A DNA stretch of 64,000 nt from Gordonibacter urolithinfaciens. GTDB taxonomy: Bacteria; Actinomycetota; Coriobacteriia; Coriobacteriales; Eggerthellaceae. Positions 25,424 through 34,174 of the stretch are shown here, piece by piece; the first letter of the stretch is position 1, and every line of letters starts with the position of its first letter. Under the pieces are notes generated by a model. The model was not told the DNA's origin. It was given only the letters and a program-made list of their open reading frames with translations, and did no database searches. The stretch spans positions 248,001-312,000 of the forward strand of contig NZ_LT900217.1 of the NCBI RefSeq assembly GCF_900199375.1, in the 5' to 3' direction. Both the position numbers and the translations under genes were made by a program.

Positions 25424-25532
25424 GCGGGTGGGACAGGGGGGGGGTGAGACAGGGGGACGGTTCTCTTGTCCCACTGAATTCGCGGGACAAGAGAACCGTC
25501 CCCCTGTCTCACCCCCCCCCTGTCCCACCCGC
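25424..25532. repeat. REP-like palindrome with 49-base perfect arms
   Basis: The arms are 25424-25472 and 25484-25532, with an 11-base loop. The arm contains GGGACAGG, a run of nine G, GAGACAGGGGGACGG and TTCTCTTGTCCC. This resembles the palindromes that many bacteria carry with REP-associated tyrosine transposases. It sits between the MaoC gene and caiC, inside an apparent operon. No transposase is in the window. Confidence 0.9.
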
Positions 25533-25554
25533 GATCCCCGCCCCACCCGCGTCC

Positions 25555-27150
25555 CTACTTCAACAGCTTCTTCTCGATCTTCATGCTGCACGTGCGGGGG
25601 AAGTCCTCCACGAACTCCACGAGGGAGGGCACCTTGAACGGGGCCAGGTGCTCCTCGCAGTGCGCCCGCACCTCCTCCTCGGTCAGGCGCGCGCCGGCCT
25701 CGAGCCGCACGAACGCCTTCACGGCCTGGTCGCGGATGGGGTCGGGCACGCCGATCACCGCCGACTCGGCGATGGCCGGGTGACACTCGAGCACGTTCTC
25801 CACCTCGCCGGCCGAGATGTTCTCGCCCGCGCGCTTGATCATGTTGGCCTTGCGGTCCACGAAGAAGAACCAGCCGCTCTCGTCCATGTAGCCCTTGTCG
25901 CCCGTGCGCAGCCAGCCGTCCTCGGTGAACGCGGCCGCCGTGGCCTCGGGGTTGCGGAAGTACCCCTTCATCACCGTGCGGCCGGGCACGCCCTTGACCT
26001 GGATCTCCCCCACCTCGCCGGGGGCCGCCTCCGCGCCGTCGTCGCCCATGACGCGCACCTCGTAGCCCAGGCCCGCGCGCCCCACGCTCGGCCAGTTGCG
26101 CGGGCCGGAGGGCGGGTCGGTGAGCACCCAGCCGACGGTCTCGGTGGAGCCGTAGGTGTTCATGAGGCGCGCGCCGAAGCGGCGCTCGAACGCCTCCTTC
26201 TCCCCCGTGGTCACCGGCAGGAAGTAGAGGATCTCGCGCAGCTCGTGGTCGCGGTCCTCCGGCGATGCGGGCTGCAGCATGAGCGTGCGCAGCATCATGG
26301 CGACGCACTGCGTGACCGTGGCGCGGAACTCGCGGATCTGCGACCAGAAGCGGCTCGCGCTGTACTTCTCGATCACGATGAGCTCGGCGCCGGCCGTGAG
26401 CACGGGCATGAGCGCCGCCAGCTGGAAGTTGGAATGGCAGGCCGGCATGGTGGTGAGCAGGCGGTCATCGCGCGTGAGCGACACCTCCCAGTCGGCGTAC
26501 AGGCCGCTGAACAGGATGTTCGCATGCGTCAGCACGACGCCCTTGGGGCGCGAGGTGGTACCCGAGGTGAAGATGATCTCGGCCGGGTCGTCAGAGGACA
26601 GCTCGCAACGCGCGGAAAGCCCCACGGGCGCCCCCGCCCGCAGGGCCGTGAAGTCGCGCAGCAGCGGGTCGGCCGCGAGCGCCGCGCGGGCCTCGGCCGC
26701 GCCCTCCACGTCGTCCTCGTCCATGCGCGCGACCAAGAGCCCTTTGGGAAGCCGCCCGCCTGCATCGCGCAGCTCGGCGTAGAGCCCCAAGAACTTCGGC
26801 TCTATGACCGCGCACGTGGCCTCCGTGCCCTCCAGCACGTAGGCGGCCTCCTCGGCGCGGTACTGGTCGTTCATGGGCACCATGACCGCACCGATCTTGG
26901 CCAGGCCGAACAGCGCGACCATGAACTCGGGGCACGTGCACAGCTGCACCGCCACGCGCTCGCCGCGCTCCACACCGAGCGACAGGAACACGTTGGCCGC
27001 ACGGTTGATCTCCTCGTCGAAGGCGCGGTACGTGTAGGAGCGCGTCTCGTCGGCGCGGTTGCGGAACCGCAGAAACGTGCGCTCGCCGCAGGCGGCCACG
27101 AGGCCGTCCCACAGGCTGCGCACCGTTTCGTTCCCCACGATGTCCGTCAC
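25555..27150 (-). CDS. caiC: CaiC-like betaine/carnitine-type CoA ligase
   Basis: The 531-residue ANL-superfamily ligase resembles E. coli CaiC along its length. Shared features are GNETVRSLWDGLVAACGERT at the N-terminus, FTSGTTSRPKGVVLTH at about residue 193, and EKYSASRFWSQIREFRATVT. RKANMIKRAGENISAGEVEN contains the hinge, and the C-terminal PRTCSMKIEKKLLK contains the catalytic lysine. It would load the substrate onto CoA to prime the CaiB transferase cycle. The start is GTG at 27150, by analogy with CaiC and with a GAGGTGAGG ribosome site; a longer frame upstream is not protein-like. It follows caiB after 173 bases that contain a hairpin. Confidence 0.88.
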   Translation of the reverse strand: MTDIVGNETVRSLWDGLVAACGERTFLRFRNRADETRSYTYRAFDEEINRAANVFLSLGVERGERVAVQLCTCPEFMVALFGLAKIGAVMVPMNDQYRAEEAAYVLEGTEATCAVIEPKFLGLYAELRDAGGRLPKGLLVARMDEDDVEGAAEARAALAADPLLRDFTALRAGAPVGLSARCELSSDDPAEIIFTSGTTSRPKGVVLTHANILFSGLYADWEVSLTRDDRLLTTMPACHSNFQLAALMPVLTAGAELIVIEKYSASRFWSQIREFRATVTQCVAMMLRTLMLQPASPEDRDHELREILYFLPVTTGEKEAFERRFGARLMNTYGSTETVGWVLTDPPSGPRNWPSVGRAGLGYEVRVMGDDGAEAAPGEVGEIQVKGVPGRTVMKGYFRNPEATAAAFTEDGWLRTGDKGYMDESGWFFFVDRKANMIKRAGENISAGEVENVLECHPAIAESAVIGVPDPIRDQAVKAFVRLEAGARLTEEEVRAHCEEHLAPFKVPSLVEFVEDFPRTCSMKIEKKLLK

Positions 27151-27184
27151 TCGCCTCACCTCTTCCTTCTCCGATTCCCCGGCT

Positions 27185-27242
27185 ATCCGCTCGATGCCGC
27201 CATGCACGGGGCCCCTCCCGACGAGGGCAGCATCGAGCGGAT
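27185..27242. other. Intra-operon hairpin between caiB and caiC
   Basis: The 13-base arms ATCCGCTCGATGC (27185-27197) and their complement (27230-27242) flank a 32-base loop. There is no T-run, so it is more likely to affect mRNA processing or stability than to end transcription. Confidence 0.6.
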
Positions 27243-27323
27243 GCGCGGCGTCGATGCGGGCCGCGCATCCGCAGAGCCCGCCGCCCCGGGATGCAGCTCC
27301 CGGAACGGCGGACGGCGAACGCC

Positions 27324-28535
27324 CTAGCCGACCTTCACGACGCCGGCCGCGGCAAGCTCGTCGATCTGCTCGGGCGTGTAGCCCAGCTTCGTCATGACGT
27401 CGACGGTGTCGCCGCCCTGCGGAGGCATCGGGCGCCAGATCGCCCCGGGGTTGTTCTTGAATTTCGGGAACACGCCCAAGCCGTGGAACGTCTCGCCGTC
27501 GGCCGTCTCCCAGTCCACCCACGTGTCGCGGAGCTTCAGGTGCTCCTCCTCCACGAGGTCCTCCATGTCGTTGACCACCTGGGCCGCTATGCGGTGCGCC
27601 GCGAAGTCCTCCTCGATGTCGTACTTGGAGTTCGCCAGGCAGTAGTCTTCGAACGCCTTCTGGATCTCGTCGGCGTGCGGGTTGGACAGCCACAGCCCGC
27701 TCGTGTCCTCGGGGATGGCCTCGGTGCCCCAGAGGTGCCCCAGCCCGATGGTCTCGAGGAAGTACTTGTTCTGGTCGACGCCGTAGAGGCACACGCCCAA
27801 AAAGCCGTCCTTGCACTTGAACTCGCCGATGCCGCAGAGGTTCTGGTTGCGCGCGCCCGGACGGGGCCACTTGATGCCCTCGTTCAGGTAGTCCACCAGG
27901 TAGTACTGGCCGATGGCCAGCAGCGTCTCGTACATGGCCAGGTCGATGGACTCGCCCTTGCCGGACTTCTCGGCCTTGTAGAGGGCCGCGAGCGCGGAGG
28001 AGGCGATCATGAGCGTGTTGAAGTAGTCGCCGGCGTAGGGCCCGGGCAGCATGGGCTGCTCCTCGGTGCCGTTCTGCATGATGATGCCGGAGTACGCCAT
28101 GACCGTGAGGTCGTAGGCGGCGCGCTTGACCATCTTGGGGTCGCCCTCCTGGCCGAAGCCGGAGACGTGCACGATGACCAGCTTCGGGTTGAGCTCCCAG
28201 AGCACCTCGTCGGTGATGCCCTTGCGCGCCCAGGTGCCGCCCTTGGAGGCCTCCATGAAGATGTCGGCGTCCTTGACGAGGTCGAAGAAGACCTTCTTGC
28301 CCTCCTCGGAAAAGTAGTTCAGGGCCACGGAGCGCTGGTTGCGGCGCTCGGCCTGCTTGATGTAGGGGGTGTCGCGGATGGTGTCGCCCGCGCCCGTGTT
28401 CTCGAGCCAGACGACGTCGGCGCCCCAGTCGGCCATGAGGTCGGCGGCCTTCGGGCACGCGAGCTCGACCGCCGCGTAGACGACCTTGACGCCGTCGAGG
28501 GGGCCGTAGGACGGCTTTTCGGTGGGAAGTGCCAT
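27324..28535 (-). CDS. caiB: CaiB-like class III CoA transferase
   Basis: The 403-residue protein parallels E. coli CaiB closely: YGPLDGVKVVYAAVELACPK at the start, DIFMEASKGGTWARKGITDE and VLWELNPKLVIVHVSGFGQ in the middle, and PKFKNNPGAIWRPMPPQGGD near the end. The catalytic aspartate of class III transferases would lie in ESIDLAMYE. CaiB moves CoA between the product and the incoming substrate, so the pathway runs without repeated ATP use. AAGGAGG lies 6 bases before the ATG at 28535. It is third from the middle of the operon, between caiA and caiC, the same order as in E. coli. Confidence 0.92.
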   Translation of the reverse strand: MALPTEKPSYGPLDGVKVVYAAVELACPKAADLMADWGADVVWLENTGAGDTIRDTPYIKQAERRNQRSVALNYFSEEGKKVFFDLVKDADIFMEASKGGTWARKGITDEVLWELNPKLVIVHVSGFGQEGDPKMVKRAAYDLTVMAYSGIIMQNGTEEQPMLPGPYAGDYFNTLMIASSALAALYKAEKSGKGESIDLAMYETLLAIGQYYLVDYLNEGIKWPRPGARNQNLCGIGEFKCKDGFLGVCLYGVDQNKYFLETIGLGHLWGTEAIPEDTSGLWLSNPHADEIQKAFEDYCLANSKYDIEEDFAAHRIAAQVVNDMEDLVEEEHLKLRDTWVDWETADGETFHGLGVFPKFKNNPGAIWRPMPPQGGDTVDVMTKLGYTPEQIDELAAAGVVKVG

Positions 28536-28606
28536 GGTGTTCCTCCTTGTTCGCATGGGTTTCAAGAAGCGGGGGCGCAGCGGCCCCCGCGGACGGGTCC
28601 GAGGAG

Positions 28607-29758
28607 CTACTTCTGCTTGTACTTGATGGAGGCTCCCTTGGAGGTGGCGAGGACCATCATCTCGTCGGTGCCGCCGGAGACGCGGTCCACGCGCAGGTCG
28701 CGCCAGATGCGGTTGATGCGATGCTCGCTTGCCACCGCGATGCCGCCCATGATCTGCATGGCGTCGTCGGTCACCTCGAACGCGGCGTTGGCGCAGTAGT
28801 ACTTGCACATGGCGGCCGCGGCCGGATCGAAGTTGCCGTCGTTGTTGTCGGCGTTCCAGGCGGCTTCGTACAGCATGTTCTTCATGTTCGTGAGCTTGAT
28901 GCACATCTCGGCGATCTTGAGCTGGTTGAGCTGGAAGCGGCTAAGCGGCTTGCCGAAGGCGATGCGGCTGTTCGCGTGCGCCATGGCATCCTCGAACGCA
29001 CTGATGGCGGTGCCGTAGTCGCAGGCGCCCACGAGCCAGCGCTCGAAGTTGAAGTCGGACACGCCGCGCATGAAGCCGTTGCCCTCCTTGCCGAAGATGT
29101 CCTTCTCCTCCAGCTCCACGTTGTCCAGGTACACCTCGCAGCAGCTGTCCATGCGCAGGCCCAGCTTGGTCAGCGGGGACAGCTTCACGCCCGGCTTGGA
29201 CATGTCGAGGAAGAACTCGGTGAACATGGACTCGTCATCGGCATTCTTGGCCATGATGACCAGGTACTTCACGCCGGCCGAGGAGGTGATGAAGGTCTTG
29301 GTGCCGTTGAGGTAGATCTTGCCGTTCTCGCGCTTGTACGTGGTGGCCAGCGCGCCCACGTCGGAGCCGGCGCCCGGCTCGGTGCAGGCGGAGTTCCAGA
29401 TCTGCTCGCCGGTGCCGAGCGTGGCCAGCACGGCGTCGATCTGCTCCTGGGTGCCCTCGCGGATGACGGTCTCGAAGCCGGGCAGCTGGTAGAGCACGTA
29501 GGTGGGCGCGCCGTACTTGCCAAGGATCTCGTACACGGCCATCAGCGTCACGCAGGGCTGCTCGAGGCCCAGGCCGCCGTGGCTCTCCGGCAGCATGATC
29601 TGGTCGAAGCCGAGCTCGCAGAGGCCGCGCACCCAGCGCAGCGGGTACTCGTGCCTCTCGTCGCATTCGTGGAAGTAGGTCTCCCAGTTCTCGCTCTCCA
29701 TGTACTCGCGGTAGCTGTCGACGATCAGCTCCTGCTCGTCAGTCAACTTGAAATCCAT
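28607..29758 (-). CDS. caiA: CaiA-like acyl-CoA dehydrogenase (enoyl-CoA reductase)
   Basis: The 383-residue flavoprotein matches E. coli CaiA through [60 protein letters not shown] and [17 protein letters not shown]. In carnitine-using enterobacteria CaiA reduces crotonobetainyl-CoA to gamma-butyrobetainyl-CoA with electrons from the Fix proteins. The fixABCX operon 9 kb away supplies the matching partners. AAGGAGG precedes the ATG. The dehydrogenase family base cannot be pinpointed by eye. Confidence 0.92.
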   Translation of the reverse strand: MDFKLTDEQELIVDSYREYMESENWETYFHECDERHEYPLRWVRGLCELGFDQIMLPESHGGLGLEQPCVTLMAVYEILGKYGAPTYVLYQLPGFETVIREGTQEQIDAVLATLGTGEQIWNSACTEPGAGSDVGALATTYKRENGKIYLNGTKTFITSSAGVKYLVIMAKNADDESMFTEFFLDMSKPGVKLSPLTKLGLRMDSCCEVYLDNVELEEKDIFGKEGNGFMRGVSDFNFERWLVGACDYGTAISAFEDAMAHANSRIAFGKPLSRFQLNQLKIAEMCIKLTNMKNMLYEAAWNADNNDGNFDPAAAAMCKYYCANAAFEVTDDAMQIMGGIAVASEHRINRIWRDLRVDRVSGGTDEMMVLATSKGASIKYKQK

Positions 29759-29852
29759 GACGATCCTCCTTTTTCAGTGTGTCCAGCGGGGCTTCCCCCC
29801 GCCGTAAAACCTTGTTTGTCGAGATCCCTCGGCTACGGCCTACAGCCTGCGC

Positions 29853-30863
29853 CTAGGATGGCAGGGGGCCAAGCCCCAGCTGTTGGCGGTAGAAGGTCGC
29901 GGCATGCTCGAGGGCGTCGTTCGCCTCGTCGAGCATGCGCGTGTAGTGCAGAAACGCGTGGATGACGCCCTTGAACACCTCGTAGCGCACGGGCGTGCCG
30001 TACTGCTCGCAGATGGCCGCCAGCGTGGCCGAGTCGTCTCGCAGCGGGTCGAACTCCGCGGCGGCGATGTAGCAGGCCGGCATGTCGCGCGTCATGTTGT
30101 TCAGGAACAGGTTCGCGTAGGGCTCGCGGGCGAGCGCGGCGGCATCCTCGGCGTAAAGGCCCAGGTACCACTGCCAGTCCTCCTCCGTCAGGCCGTCCCA
30201 CGGGCCGCCGAGCAGGCGCATGGACGACGAGTCGGCCAGGCCGAACCAGCCGTAGAACAAGAGGCAGCACCTCACGAAGCCGCTGCCGCCCAGCTCCTCG
30301 CGCAGGTGCAGCGTGGCGGCGAGGCCCAGGTGCGCGCCGCCCGAGTCGCCGGCGAACGCCAGGCGCTCCCCGTCGACGCCGAGCGCGGCGCCCTGCCCGT
30401 GCAGGTAGGAGGCCACGGCGGCCACCTCCCGCACGGCCGAGGGGTACTTCGCCTCGGGCGACAGCCGGTAGTCCACGGCCACCACCACGGAGCCGGTCTT
30501 CTCGGCCAGGATGCGGCAGATGCGGTCGTGCGTGTCCAGGTTGCCCAGCACGAACCCGCCGCCATGCGCGTACACGATGCCCGGCGTGGCACCCTCGCCC
30601 GCCGCGCGGCCCGCGGCGGCAGCCTCGGTCGGATAGTAGCAGCGCACCGGGATGGCGCCGTGGGGGCCGGGCACCTCGCCGTCGGCCTTCTCGGCCATGG
30701 CGGGGCCGCCCTCGGCCCACCATGCGCGCCCGGCCACGTAGTTCTCGCGCATCCTCTCGAAGCCCGCGGACGTGTCGTTCGCGTCGCCCGCCAGCTCGTC
30801 TTCGCGGGCCAGCACGGCTCTCATCTGCGGATTGATCTTCGCGAGCACGTCGATCTTGTTCAT
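29853..30863 (-). CDS. Alpha/beta hydrolase of the hormone-sensitive-lipase family
   Basis: The 336-residue cytoplasmic esterase-like protein has the HSL oxyanion motif YAHGGGFVLGN at about residue 98. The nucleophile elbow is AGDSGGAHLG, an acidic residue lies in AAEFDPLRDD, and the catalytic histidine is in GVIHAFLHY. The family cleaves short acyl esters. It lies 52 bases after the MFS gene and 94 bases before caiA, within the cai-type operon. E. coli cai operons have no esterase. One reading is that it removes an acyl group from an imported O-acyl ester such as an acylcarnitine before the CoA pathway; this is inference. Confidence 0.85.
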   Translation of the reverse strand: MNKIDVLAKINPQMRAVLAREDELAGDANDTSAGFERMRENYVAGRAWWAEGGPAMAEKADGEVPGPHGAIPVRCYYPTEAAAAGRAAGEGATPGIVYAHGGGFVLGNLDTHDRICRILAEKTGSVVVAVDYRLSPEAKYPSAVREVAAVASYLHGQGAALGVDGERLAFAGDSGGAHLGLAATLHLREELGGSGFVRCCLLFYGWFGLADSSSMRLLGGPWDGLTEEDWQWYLGLYAEDAAALAREPYANLFLNNMTRDMPACYIAAAEFDPLRDDSATLAAICEQYGTPVRYEVFKGVIHAFLHYTRMLDEANDALEHAATFYRQQLGLGPLPS

Positions 30864-30915
30864 GGCGGCGTCCTTTCCAGCGTCGGTCGGATGGGTGCGG
30901 GGCGGTTCGGACCTG

Positions 30916-32241
30916 CTAGGCGGCGACGGCGTCCTCGCCCGGGGCGGCGTCGGCCTTGGCGGCCTCGAGCGCCTCGTTCTTCTTCATGGCGCGGCGCGTC
31001 ATGACCAGGCAGAAGCAGCCCACGACGGCGAACGCGATGAGGATGATGAAGATGGAGTTGAAGGCGTCGGCGCCCTGGGCGTCGATCATGCCGCCGAACC
31101 AGGTGTGCACGAACACGTCGGGCATGAAGCCGATGACCGACAGGATGCCGGAGGCCGTGCCGAAGATGGCCATGGGCACCTTGGCCTCGGTGAGGGGCGA
31201 CGAGCCGATGGAGAACGCGCCGTAGGTCACGAAGCCCAGCACCACGATGAGGGCGGCCACGGCCACGACCATGCCCGCATCGCGCGGCAGCACGAGGAAG
31301 CAGGCCAGCACGACAGCTGCGGCGGCGAAGAACAGCAGGATGGACTTCGAGGGGCTCTTCAGCAGCTTGTCGGCGAACAGGCCCGCCACCGGACCCGCGA
31401 TGAGGCCGATGCCGTAGGTGCGGATGAGGCCGACGACCGACACGATGAACACGGGGGCGGCGAAGCACGTCGTCATGAACGGCGTGGTGTAGGTGACGCC
31501 CTGGTACACCGTGTACACGCAGAAGTACGCCAGGCACGCCCAGATGACACCGGGATGCTTGATGGCCTGCACGACCTCGCCCAGGCTGAACAGCTTCGCG
31601 TTCGGGTCGATCTCGCCCTTGAAGTTGGGGATGAAGACGAACGACAACACGGCCAGGATGGCAATGAGCACGCCCAGGAACACGAGCAGCACCTGGATGC
31701 CCTCGCTCGGCACCGGAATGGCCGACACGATGGCGGCGTTGATGAGGCCGATGACGAGGCCGGCGGCGCCGTAGATGGAGTAGCTCGTGCCGATCTTGGA
31801 GGCGTACTCGTCCTCGGCACAGCACAGGCGCACGATCTTGAAGCGCGTGCCCCACCAGATGAGGATGGACGTGATGCCGAAGCCCACGAACAGCACGTAC
31901 AGAAGGCCGAGCGAGGGCAGCAGCGCGTAGACGAACGTGAGCACCGCCGTGCCGCCGAAGCCGACCCACGACAGCGTGCGCATGCGGATCTTGTCCGCGA
32001 GGATGCCCGAGGGCAGGTAGCAGACCACGGCCGCCACGGCGTAGCACGACAGCAGCGCGCCGAGGTCCGCGTTCGTGCAGCCGAGACCCTGCATGAGGGG
32101 CTCGTAGAACACGTTCTTCAGGTAGACGGGCGTGTAGATGATGGAGGAGCCCATCGACACGAGGATGATGAGGAACCATTTGTGGAAGCCCGAGAGCTCC
32201 TTGTAGGTCACCTCGCCCTTGCTCTTGGCAAGCAGTGACAT
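30916..32241 (-). CDS. MFS transporter, first gene of the cai-type operon
   Basis: The 441-residue 12-helix carrier starts at the ATG at 32241 with AAGGA 7 bases upstream. YLPSGILADKIRMRTLSWVG corresponds to MFS motif A. The general type resembles nitrate/organic-anion and oxalate-formate-like carriers, but I cannot name a subfamily. It heads a seven-gene operon and is divergent from a membrane LuxR regulator, so it most likely imports the pathway substrate or exchanges it for the reduced product. The C-terminal 25 residues are a hydrophilic Ala/Glu-rich tail. Confidence 0.85.
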   Translation of the reverse strand: MSLLAKSKGEVTYKELSGFHKWFLIILVSMGSSIIYTPVYLKNVFYEPLMQGLGCTNADLGALLSCYAVAAVVCYLPSGILADKIRMRTLSWVGFGGTAVLTFVYALLPSLGLLYVLFVGFGITSILIWWGTRFKIVRLCCAEDEYASKIGTSYSIYGAAGLVIGLINAAIVSAIPVPSEGIQVLLVFLGVLIAILAVLSFVFIPNFKGEIDPNAKLFSLGEVVQAIKHPGVIWACLAYFCVYTVYQGVTYTTPFMTTCFAAPVFIVSVVGLIRTYGIGLIAGPVAGLFADKLLKSPSKSILLFFAAAAVVLACFLVLPRDAGMVVAVAALIVVLGFVTYGAFSIGSSPLTEAKVPMAIFGTASGILSVIGFMPDVFVHTWFGGMIDAQGADAFNSIFIILIAFAVVGCFCLVMTRRAMKKNEALEAAKADAAPGEDAVAA

Positions 32242-32360
32242 TGCGCTTTCCTTTCTCCTTGCGGTTGTCCGGGAACCTGGCGCCCAACGGCTTGGGTGAG
32301 GCGGCGAGCGGCAGGTTCCGAGCCGATGGGCGCATTCTGTTCGCGAGCCGTGGTTTTGCC

Positions 32361-32391
32361 ATCGCAAAATGGCCATGAACACCCGAATACT
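32361..32391 (-). promoter_or_regulatory. Conserved 31-base element upstream of the cai-type operon
   Basis: It matches 19880-19910 upstream of fixA at 23 of 31 positions with no gaps. It begins ATCGCAAAAT and ends ATACT on the plus strand. Both genes read on the minus strand, and the element lies 120 (cai) or 139 (fix) bases before their start codons. Confidence 0.65.
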
Positions 32392-32418
32392 TACTTTTTT
32401 GCGAGGCGTTACCGTAGA

Positions 32419-32441
32419 ATTGGTGATAGGTTCTCACCAAT
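32419..32441. promoter_or_regulatory. Perfect palindrome between the cai-type operon and its LuxR regulator (candidate operator)
   Basis: ATTGGTGA at 32419-32426 and TCACCAAT at 32434-32441 form a perfect 8-base dyad with a 7-base spacer. It lies in the AT-rich part of the 268-base divergent region. Confidence 0.6.
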
Positions 32442-32509
32442 GAGTAGCGCATGCGCCCGCCGTCGCGCACCGACGGTTCGGGCAGGTAGGCAGCATCGTC
32501 ATCCATCGC

Positions 32510-34003
32510 ATGACCGAGAACGAAGGGGTGGGCGCGTTCATGGGAAGCCAATCGGAGGATCGCAGGGAGCAGGGTAAGGTTGCAGAAGGATCGCTGGCGC
32601 GGCTCGCGAAGGGGCCGGCGGCGAAGTACGTCGGTTTCGCGCTGCTTCTGGCATGGCACTACGCGCTGTGGTTCGTGCCGCACGCGTTCGTGCAGACCGA
32701 GCTGCTCGACGAGCGCGTGACCGTGTCATGGCTCTTGAACCTGGGCGCCACCGTGCTGTTCCTGTTCCTCATCGCGCTGCTGCTGGGGCGCAAACGGCAC
32801 CTTTCGTCATATCCTTGGCTCGCATGGGCGGCGCCTGCGCTCACCACGGCGGCCACCCTCGCGCTGTGCCTGGCGCCCTTCTCGTTCACGGCACCCGGCG
32901 TGGCCTACGCGCTGTCGTTCTTCCTGGGCGCCACGGAGGCCGTGATGTGGATACTTTGGGGCGAACGCTACGCTTGCGTGAAGGCGAACTTCTCCATCAA
33001 GCACATCGGCACGGTGTTCGGCTTCACGCTGCTCGCGTGCGTGGGCACGACCCTGCTCCTGCCGCCTGTGGCGGCCACGGCGTTCGTGGCGCTCTTGCCG
33101 CTGGCCTCGGGCGGGCTGCTGGTGCTGGCTCGACGCGACGGCACGTGCTCGTTTCCGGCGCTCCTGCCGAAGCACGCCGCGGGCGGCGGCTTCAAGAGCA
33201 TGGCAGTGGTGTGCGCCATCTCGTTCGTGGCGTCGTTCGCCTCGTACTTCCTGGCGGCCGTCATCCCCTGGGAGGTGCTGCCCACCGAGGTGTCCAGCTT
33301 CACGTTCGGCATCCTGGGCGGCGCCGTGCTCATGCTGGCCATCGCCGGCATCTGCATCGCGTCCAAGGACAAGGTGAACATCTTCAAGCTCTACCCATGG
33401 CTGCTCGTGTTCGAGATCGTAGCCTTCTCGTTGTTCCTGGCCGACAAGGCGCTGTACTTCCCCTCCTTCGTGGCCGCGGTGGGCATCTCGTCCATCTTCG
33501 AGATACTCCTCATCATGTACTTCGGCATCCTCATGTCGAAGGGCTACAGCACGCCGGCCATGGCGTTCAGCTTCTCGGGAGGCTGCGTGCGCGCGGGCAT
33601 CGCCTTCGGCAACACGCTGGCCGTGGCCTACGAGCATGCGCCCGCCATGGCGCTGGCCGTGGCGCCCGAGACGTGCCTCGCACTCATCTGCGTGCTCGCG
33701 GCGCTGCTCATCCCCCTCGTGCGCCAGGAGTTCAGCATCGTGGCCCTGACGGCGGCACCGCCCTCGAAGGCCGAGGTGGACGAGATCTGCGCCGAGGTGG
33801 CCGAGGAGTTCTCGCTGTCGGCACGCGAGCGCGAGATCCTCGGGCTCATCGCCCGCGGCTACACCACCAGCACCATCTCCACGAAGCTGGTCATATCACC
33901 CTACACGGTGAACACCCACATCCGCCATATCTACGAGAAGATGCAGATCCACAAGCGCAGCGAGCTGCTGAACTACATCAACCTGCAGAGGAGCGACTTC
34001 TAG
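32510..34003 (+). CDS. Membrane-bound LuxR-family transcriptional regulator
   Basis: The 497-residue protein has about twelve hydrophobic helices through residue 415. A C-terminal LuxR helix-turn-helix follows at about residues 430-495, with LSAREREILGLIARGYTTST and ISPYTVNTHIRHIYEKMQI. This architecture, a transporter-like membrane domain joined to a LuxR DNA-binding domain, is typical of Eggerthella-type bacteria and suggests sensing of an external or transported compound. It is divergent from the cai-type operon and is probably its activator. The start is uncertain: ATG at 32510 gives the longest form but has a distant ribosome site, and ATG at 32540 has GAAGGGG 13 bases upstream. Confidence 0.88.
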   Translation: MTENEGVGAFMGSQSEDRREQGKVAEGSLARLAKGPAAKYVGFALLLAWHYALWFVPHAFVQTELLDERVTVSWLLNLGATVLFLFLIALLLGRKRHLSSYPWLAWAAPALTTAATLALCLAPFSFTAPGVAYALSFFLGATEAVMWILWGERYACVKANFSIKHIGTVFGFTLLACVGTTLLLPPVAATAFVALLPLASGGLLVLARRDGTCSFPALLPKHAAGGGFKSMAVVCAISFVASFASYFLAAVIPWEVLPTEVSSFTFGILGGAVLMLAIAGICIASKDKVNIFKLYPWLLVFEIVAFSLFLADKALYFPSFVAAVGISSIFEILLIMYFGILMSKGYSTPAMAFSFSGGCVRAGIAFGNTLAVAYEHAPAMALAVAPETCLALICVLAALLIPLVRQEFSIVALTAAPPSKAEVDEICAEVAEEFSLSAREREILGLIARGYTTSTISTKLVISPYTVNTHIRHIYEKMQIHKRSELLNYINLQRSDF

Positions 34004-34120
34004 GGAACGTGCCCGCCGACACCCCCTCGTCGTTCAGCGGCTCGGGCGCCCCTGCACGCAGCAGAACGCATAATAGGAGCTGCATCGCGCGGCCCCTCTC
34101 CCGCGGGGCCCCAACGCAAA

Positions 34121-34148
34121 AAGCGGGCGGCATCGCTGCCGCCCGCTT
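34121..34148 (-). terminator. Terminator of the aldehyde dehydrogenase gene
   Basis: A 12-base stem (34121-34132 with 34137-34148) and a 4-base loop are followed on the minus strand by TTTTTGCG. It also lies downstream of the convergent LuxR gene. Confidence 0.82.
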
Positions 34149-34174
34149 GTTCGAACCGAGTTGTTCCTCAGTCG

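Noticed and set aside
25424-25532. Simple rho-independent terminator of caiC
   Set aside because: The arms are 49 bases long with nine-G runs and no T-tract; a mobile palindrome explains it better, though it could still affect transcription.
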